From positions 419,862 to 483,861 of the forward strand of contig NZ_LMQN01000015.1 in NCBI RefSeq assembly GCF_001425355.1: DNA of 64,000 nt. Reading direction: 5' to 3'. This document shows, piece by piece, positions 59,861-64,000 of this stretch. This DNA is from Chryseobacterium sp. Leaf405 (GTDB lineage: Bacteria; Bacteroidota; Bacteroidia; Flavobacteriales; Weeksellaceae). The position numbers were made by a program, and so were the translations under genes. Under the pieces are notes generated by a model. The model was not told the origin of the DNA, did not search any database, and was given only the letters and a program-made list of their open reading frames with translations. Each line of letters starts with the position of its first letter. Position 1 is the first letter of the stretch.

Positions 59861-60878
59861 AATACTTCTTATAACCGGCGGAACAGGTTCTTTTGGAACA
59901 GCTGTTTTAAGAAAATTCATACATACAGATCATTTTAAAGAAATACGTATTTTTTCCCGCGATGAAAAAAAGCAGGATGATATGAGGAATCAATTCAAAA
60001 ATGATAAACTAAAATTTTATATTGGTGATGTAAGAGATTACAACAGTATAGAATCTGCGATGAGAGGAGTCGACTATGTCTTTCATGCTGCCGCCTTAAA
60101 ACAAGTTCCTTCATGTGAGTTTTTCCCTATGCAGGCTGTAAAAACAAACGTTGAAGGTACGCAGAATGTAATCGATGCGGCTGGGAAAAATGAGGTGAAA
60201 AAAGTAATTTGTTTAAGTACAGATAAAGCTGCCTATCCTATCAATGCTATGGGGATCTCAAAAGCGATGATGGAAAAAGTAGCGGTTGCAGCATCCAGAA
60301 ATTTAGAAAATACTACGGTCTGTCTTACAAGATACGGAAATGTAATGGCTTCAAGAGGTTCTGTAATTCCATTATTTGTAAAGCAAATTAAAAATAATGA
60401 GCAGATCACGATCACAGATCCAAATATGACAAGATTTTTAATGTCACTTGAAGAGGCAGTAGATTTGGTTCTGTTTGCTTTTGAACATGGAAATGCTGGT
60501 GATCTTTTTGTAAATAAAGCTCCGGCAGGTAAAATTGGTGATTTGGCACAGGCATTAAAAGAAATGTTTAAAGCAGAAAATCCGATAAAAGTGATTGGAA
60601 CGAGGCACGGCGAAAAACTCTATGAAACACTTTGTACCCGTGAAGAAATGATAAAAGCGGAAGATATGGGAGACTTTTACAGAATTCCTGCAGATAACAG
60701 AGACTTAAATTATGCTCAATATTTCTCAGAAGGTGAAGAAAAAGTTTCAAGAATAGAAGATTATCATTCTCATAATACAAAACAGGAAGATGTAGAAGGT
60801 ATGAAAAAGCTACTTTTGAAACTCCCTCTCATCAGAAAAGAGGTATTGGGAGAAAATTTGATGCAATATCCTGACTAA
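59844..60878 (+). CDS. capE: UDP-GlcNAc 4,6-dehydratase/5-epimerase (CapE/FnlA type)
   Basis: This is the first enzyme of the UDP-N-acetyl-L-fucosamine pathway. NAD-binding GGTGSFGTAVLRKF is at about 11-24. The catalytic region STDKAAYPINAMGISKAMME carries the Met-x3-Lys pair in place of Tyr-x3-Lys. Residues after GNAGDLFVNKAPAGKIGDLA are typical of the inverting dehydratases. It is followed in order by a small cupin gene, capF and capG. The acronym follows the S. aureus/P. aeruginosa WbjB-CapE family. Confidence 0.9.
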   Translation: MKIKNKILLITGGTGSFGTAVLRKFIHTDHFKEIRIFSRDEKKQDDMRNQFKNDKLKFYIGDVRDYNSIESAMRGVDYVFHAAALKQVPSCEFFPMQAVKTNVEGTQNVIDAAGKNEVKKVICLSTDKAAYPINAMGISKAMMEKVAVAASRNLENTTVCLTRYGNVMASRGSVIPLFVKQIKNNEQITITDPNMTRFLMSLEEAVDLVLFAFEHGNAGDLFVNKAPAGKIGDLAQALKEMFKAENPIKVIGTRHGEKLYETLCTREEMIKAEDMGDFYRIPADNRDLNYAQYFSEGEEKVSRIEDYHSHNTKQEDVEGMKKLLLKLPLIRKEVLGENLMQYPD

Positions 60879-60879
60879 T

Positions 60880-61305
60880 ATGAATGTTCCAAAGATTATT
60901 CATGGTGAGAAATATTCGGACGAAAGAGGTCGTCTGTTTTTTAACAATAATTTTGATGTTTCCCCAGTAAAAAGAATTTACTTTATAGAGAACAATAGTA
61001 CAGAATATATAAGAGGCTGGACGGGGCATAAAATTGAACAGCGTTGGTTTACTGCTTCTAAAGGTGTTTTTATCATTAAGTTAATTGAAATTGATAATTG
61101 GGAAAATCCATCAAAAAATAGTGAAATTCTGGAGTTTGAACTCTCCAGTGAGAAGCTGGATATTCTTTATATGCCAAGCGGCTATGTTTCGGCAATTCGT
61201 GCAAAAGAAGAAAATTCGAAACTTTTGGTAATGGTTAATTATTCTTTGGGTGAAATTAATGATGAATATCGTTTCCCTTCAGATTATTTTGAAAATATAT
61301 TATGA
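60880..61305 (+). CDS. WxcM-like cupin protein (sugar 3,4-ketoisomerase-like)
   Basis: The small single-domain cupin of 141 residues resembles the WxcM/FdtA sugar-isomerase fold. It starts MNVPKIIHGEKYSDERGRLF and has the middle EYIRGWTGHKIEQRWFTASK with the expected His/Glu set, then the ending LLVMVNYSLGEINDEYRFPS. It starts one base after capE and overlaps capF by four bases. A step in the L-FucNAc or a related pathway is likely, but it is not part of the classical three-enzyme route, so it may modify another keto-sugar intermediate. Confidence 0.75.
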   Translation: MNVPKIIHGEKYSDERGRLFFNNNFDVSPVKRIYFIENNSTEYIRGWTGHKIEQRWFTASKGVFIIKLIEIDNWENPSKNSEILEFELSSEKLDILYMPSGYVSAIRAKEENSKLLVMVNYSLGEINDEYRFPSDYFENIL

Positions 61306-62423
61306 TTAAAAAAATTGGAATTACAGGGCAAAATGGTTTTGTAGGCTCGCATTTATATAATACACTGGGATTAAAACCTGACCGATACGAAAGGATTGAC
61401 TTTAAAAAGGATTATTTTGAAGATAATGAAAAGCTGGATGAATTTGTAAGGCAATGTGATGTCATTGTCCATTTAGCTGCTATGAACCGTCATCTGAATC
61501 CGGAAATAATTTATAATTGTAACCTTGATTTGGTAAAAAAACTCATAGATTCTTTAGAAAGGACTGGTTCACAGGCTCATGTTCTTTTTTCATCTTCTTC
61601 TCAGGAAGAAAAAGATAATCTGTACGGAAAATCAAAAAAACAAGGTAGAGAGTTATTCTTGAAATGGACTGAGAAATCAGGAGGAAAATTTACAGGAATG
61701 GTTATTCCCAATGTTTTCGGACCATTCGGAAAACCTAATTATAATTCTTTCATCGCTACATTCTGCTACAAACTTACTCATGGTGAAATTCCTGCTGTTG
61801 ATACCGACGGTGAAGTTAGTCTTATTTATGTAGGAGAACTCGTTCAGGAAATAATTAACCAGATCGAAATTCCTGAAACAAATGGATTATATAAAATCCC
61901 TCATACCTCGGTAAATAAAGTTTCTGAAGTACTTGCAAAACTTGAACATTATAAAAGCCTGTATTTTGATAATGGTGAAATTCCACAACTGGATTCAAAG
62001 TTTGATTTGCAACTTTTCAATACATTCCGCTGTTATTTTGATATTAAAAATCATTATCCTGTAAAATTTACACAGCATACCGATCCGAGAGGAGCTTTTG
62101 TTGAGATAATAAGGTTAGGGATTGGCGGACAGTGTTCTTTCTCAACCACGGTTCCCGGAATTACAAGAGGAAACCATTTTCACACAAGAAAAATTGAAAG
62201 ATTTGCCGTAATTAAAGGTAAAGCTCTGATACAGTTAAGAAAAATAGATACCGATGATGTTCTTGACTTTTATCTGGACGGAAATGAACCTGCTTATGTA
62301 GATATGCCAATCTGGTACACCCATAATATTAAAAATATAGGAGAGGAAGAATTATATACCATTTTTTGGATTAATGAGCCTTTTAATCAGGAAGATGCAG
62401 ATACCTATTTTGTAGAGGTTTAA
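61302..62423 (+). CDS. capF: UDP-2-acetamido-2,6-dideoxy-hexulose reductase/epimerase (CapF/FnlB type)
   Basis: The second enzyme of the L-FucNAc pathway is a bifunctional two-domain protein. The N-terminal Rossmann part starts with GITGQNGFVGSHLYN (GxxGxxG at 9-15) and has the later GKSKKQGRELF Tyr/Lys region. The C-terminal cupin shows FTQHTDPRGAFVEIIRLG and GITRGNHFHTRKIERF with metal-binding His and Glu. The length of 373 equals CapF. The start overlaps the cupin gene in ATGA. Confidence 0.92.
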   Translation: MIKKIGITGQNGFVGSHLYNTLGLKPDRYERIDFKKDYFEDNEKLDEFVRQCDVIVHLAAMNRHLNPEIIYNCNLDLVKKLIDSLERTGSQAHVLFSSSSQEEKDNLYGKSKKQGRELFLKWTEKSGGKFTGMVIPNVFGPFGKPNYNSFIATFCYKLTHGEIPAVDTDGEVSLIYVGELVQEIINQIEIPETNGLYKIPHTSVNKVSEVLAKLEHYKSLYFDNGEIPQLDSKFDLQLFNTFRCYFDIKNHYPVKFTQHTDPRGAFVEIIRLGIGGQCSFSTTVPGITRGNHFHTRKIERFAVIKGKALIQLRKIDTDDVLDFYLDGNEPAYVDMPIWYTHNIKNIGEEELYTIFWINEPFNQEDADTYFVEV

Positions 62424-62474
62424 TACAACTGATTTTTCAATTTGAATGAACATCAAGATTACAAAAATAAAAAT

Positions 62475-62482
62475 TATATTTG
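62475..62482 (+). promoter_or_regulatory. Possible internal -7 box before capG
   Basis: TATATTTG fits TAnnTTTG and ends 16 bases before the capG ATG. It could allow extra transcription of the downstream genes. Confidence 0.4.
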
Positions 62483-62498
62483 TAATCGAAAAAATACA

Positions 62499-63635
62499 AT
62501 GAAAAAACTTAAAGTAATAACCGTAGTAGGAACTCGCCCAGAGATTATTAGACTTTCAAGAGTATTATCAGCTTTGGACGCTTCTGAAGCTGTAGAACAT
62601 ATTATCATTCATACAGGACAAAATTATGATTATGAACTCAATCAGATTTTCTTTGAAGATTTGGGACTTCGTAAACCTGATTATTTTCTGGAAGCTGCAG
62701 GAAAAACAGCAACAGAAACTGTAGGAAATATTTTAATTAAAATAGATCCGCTTTTAGAAGAGTTGAATCCCGATGCCTTTTTAGTATTGGGGGATACCAA
62801 TTCTTGTCTTTGCGCAATTCCCGCTAAAAAAAGACAAATTCCTATTTTCCATATGGAAGCAGGAAACAGATGTTTTGATCAGAGAGTTCCGGAGGAAACT
62901 AACAGAAAAATAGTTGATCATACATCGGATATCAATCTTACCTATTCTGATATTGCAAGAGAATATTTATTAAGAGAAGGTCTTCCTGCGGACAGAATCA
63001 TTAAAACAGGTTCTCCCATGTTCGAAGTGCTGCATCATTACCTTCCGCAAATTGAGAAGTCAGATGTCTTGAGCCGTCTGAATTTGGAAGAAGGAAAATA
63101 TTTTGTCGTGTCATCGCATAGAGAAGAAAATATTAATTCTGAGAAGAATTTCAATGGTTTAATAGACAGCCTTAATCTCATAGCAGAAAAGTTTGGATTT
63201 CCGATCATTGTTTCTACGCATCCAAGAACAAGAAATATGATCGATAAAATGAATGTCGTTGTAAGACCGGAAATTCAGTTTTTAAAGCCACTTGGTTTTC
63301 ACGATTATAATGCTTTACAGATGAGAAGCTATGCCGTTTTATCAGATTCGGGAACAATTTCAGAAGAATCTTCTATATTGAATTTTAGAGCATTAAATAT
63401 CAGAGATGCACACGAAAGACCCGAAGCAATGGAGGAAGCATCTGTAATGATGGTTGGCTTATCTTCTGAAAGAATAATGCAGGGGCTTACGCAGCTCCAG
63501 CAACAAAAAGTGGGGGATGAAAGAAATTTCAGACAGGTTTCTGATTACTCTATGCCAAATGTTTCTGAGAAAATAGTCAGAATTATCCTGAGTTATACGG
63601 ATTATGTAAACAGAGTAGTCTGGAGTAAGAAATAG
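62499..63635 (+). CDS. capG: UDP-GlcNAc 2-epimerase-like enzyme (CapG/FnlC type)
   Basis: The third enzyme of the L-FucNAc route belongs to the non-hydrolysing WecB family. The N-terminal KVITVVGTRPEIIRLSRVLS and HTGQNYDYELNQIFFEDLGL are classic, as is HMEAGNRCFDQRVPEETNRK and the later SDSGTISEESSILNFRALNI. The start at MKKLKVITVV gives 378 residues; an in-frame ATG 57 bases upstream would add an AT-rich, unlikely N-terminus. It follows capE-capF, so the FnlC role is favoured over plain WecB. Confidence 0.9.
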   Translation: MKKLKVITVVGTRPEIIRLSRVLSALDASEAVEHIIIHTGQNYDYELNQIFFEDLGLRKPDYFLEAAGKTATETVGNILIKIDPLLEELNPDAFLVLGDTNSCLCAIPAKKRQIPIFHMEAGNRCFDQRVPEETNRKIVDHTSDINLTYSDIAREYLLREGLPADRIIKTGSPMFEVLHHYLPQIEKSDVLSRLNLEEGKYFVVSSHREENINSEKNFNGLIDSLNLIAEKFGFPIIVSTHPRTRNMIDKMNVVVRPEIQFLKPLGFHDYNALQMRSYAVLSDSGTISEESSILNFRALNIRDAHERPEAMEEASVMMVGLSSERIMQGLTQLQQQKVGDERNFRQVSDYSMPNVSEKIVRIILSYTDYVNRVVWSKK

Positions 63636-63638
63636 GTA

Positions 63639-64000
63639 ATGAATATATTATTTCTTACTTTAGCAAAGATAGATACGTTGAAGCAGCGTGGTCTTTATCA
63701 GGATTTGATGCGTGAATTTTCTAGTCATGGTCATCATCTTTATATTGTATCACCTGCTGAAAGACGTGAAAGTAAAAAAACGAGTATAAATACTGAAGGA
63801 AATACAAAATTCCTGAATGTGAGGACTTTAAATATTCAAAAAGCTAATTTTATTGAAAAAGGTATTTCAACTTTATCAATAGAGAATCTGTTTTTAATAG
63901 CAGTAAAAAAATATTTTTCAAATGTTAAGTTTGATTTGGTACTCTATTCTACACCACCTATCACTTTTACAAATCTTATTAAGTTTATAAAAAAAAGAGA
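63639..64000 (+). CDS. WbuB-like glycosyltransferase, N-terminal part (cut by window edge)
   Basis: The frame runs from an ATG three bases after the capG stop to the window end, giving about 120 residues. It begins MNILFLTLAKIDTLKQRGLY and carries IVSPAERR and LVLYSTPPITFTNLIKFIKK, the N-terminal half of a GT-B, family-4 enzyme. In L-FucNAc loci the transferase after capG is typically WbuB, which adds L-FucNAc. The donor-binding half lies outside the window, so the call rests on the N-terminus and position. Confidence 0.8.
   Translation, partial: MNILFLTLAKIDTLKQRGLYQDLMREFSSHGHHLYIVSPAERRESKKTSINTEGNTKFLNVRTLNIQKANFIEKGISTLSIENLFLIAVKKYFSNVKFDLVLYSTPPITFTNLIKFIKKR

Overview
The window is a low-GC chromosomal segment of a Bacteroidetes bacterium, most probably a Chryseobacterium-like member of the Flavobacteriia (Weeksellaceae). 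Many intergenic regions carry the Bacteroidetes -7 promoter box TAnnTTTG, and clear ribosome-binding sites are scarce. Ribosomal protein S16 has the long Ala/Glu/Lys-rich tail seen in this group, several proteins resemble flavobacterial families, and intergenic repeats are dense. The species call is inferred from protein style; no 16S rRNA gene is present. I saw no tRNA or rRNA gene, CRISPR array, intact insertion sequence or prophage.

Layout. 1-5.5 kb: the end of a kinase of the vWA/PP2C/kinase type, four uncharacterised small genes and an M3 peptidase. 5.6-9 kb: SRPBCC protein, GreA-like factor, nitroreductase, rpsP and rimM. 9-13.2 kb: a secreted serine hydrolase, two regulators in one operon and a CDP-alcohol phosphotransferase. 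13.3-20 kb: asnS, rpoN, an acyl-CoA synthetase, an ECF sigma factor with a membrane partner, and the RNase P RNA gene. 20-31.3 kb: small secreted proteins, PPK2, DUF1573, valS, DUF3592 and DUF4241 proteins, ribokinase, an alpha/beta hydrolase, an HD hydrolase and DUF72. 31.3-36 kb: a DUF559 protein, a small XRE regulator/membrane-protein operon, and a class I ribonucleotide reductase operon with a Cas2-like gene between nrdB and nrdA. 36.3-41.5 kb: a MacAB-like ABC efflux operon interrupted by a four-helix-bundle (23S rRNA intervening-sequence type) gene. 41.7-45 kb: a Fur-family regulator divergent from a thioredoxin-reductase-like flavoprotein, then glyA and recX.

45.4 kb to the right edge is a capsule/exopolysaccharide locus of the Wzx/Wzy type, all on the plus strand. 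It holds a membrane nucleotide-sugar dehydratase, Wza-like and Wzc-like export proteins, a UDP-HexNAc dehydrogenase, a flippase, four glycosyltransferases, two candidate polymerases, and the CapE-CapF-CapG enzymes that make UDP-N-acetyl-L-fucosamine. It is followed by a WbuB-like glycosyltransferase cut by the window edge. The predicted polymer contains L-FucNAc and probably a HexNAc-uronic acid. The initiating phosphoglycosyltransferase is not in the window.

I found no clearly new multi-gene defence or mobile system. The most interesting signals are regulatory or repeat-based: a shared TTTGTGA-N3-TCACAAA palindrome fused to the -7 box of two unlinked promoters; candidate operators at a Fur-type and an XRE-type regulator; four genes whose -7 box lies 4-5 nt before the ATG (possible leaderless mRNAs); several intergenic repeat families, one flanking the four-helix-bundle gene; and the Cas2-like gene and stem-loop inside the nrd operon.
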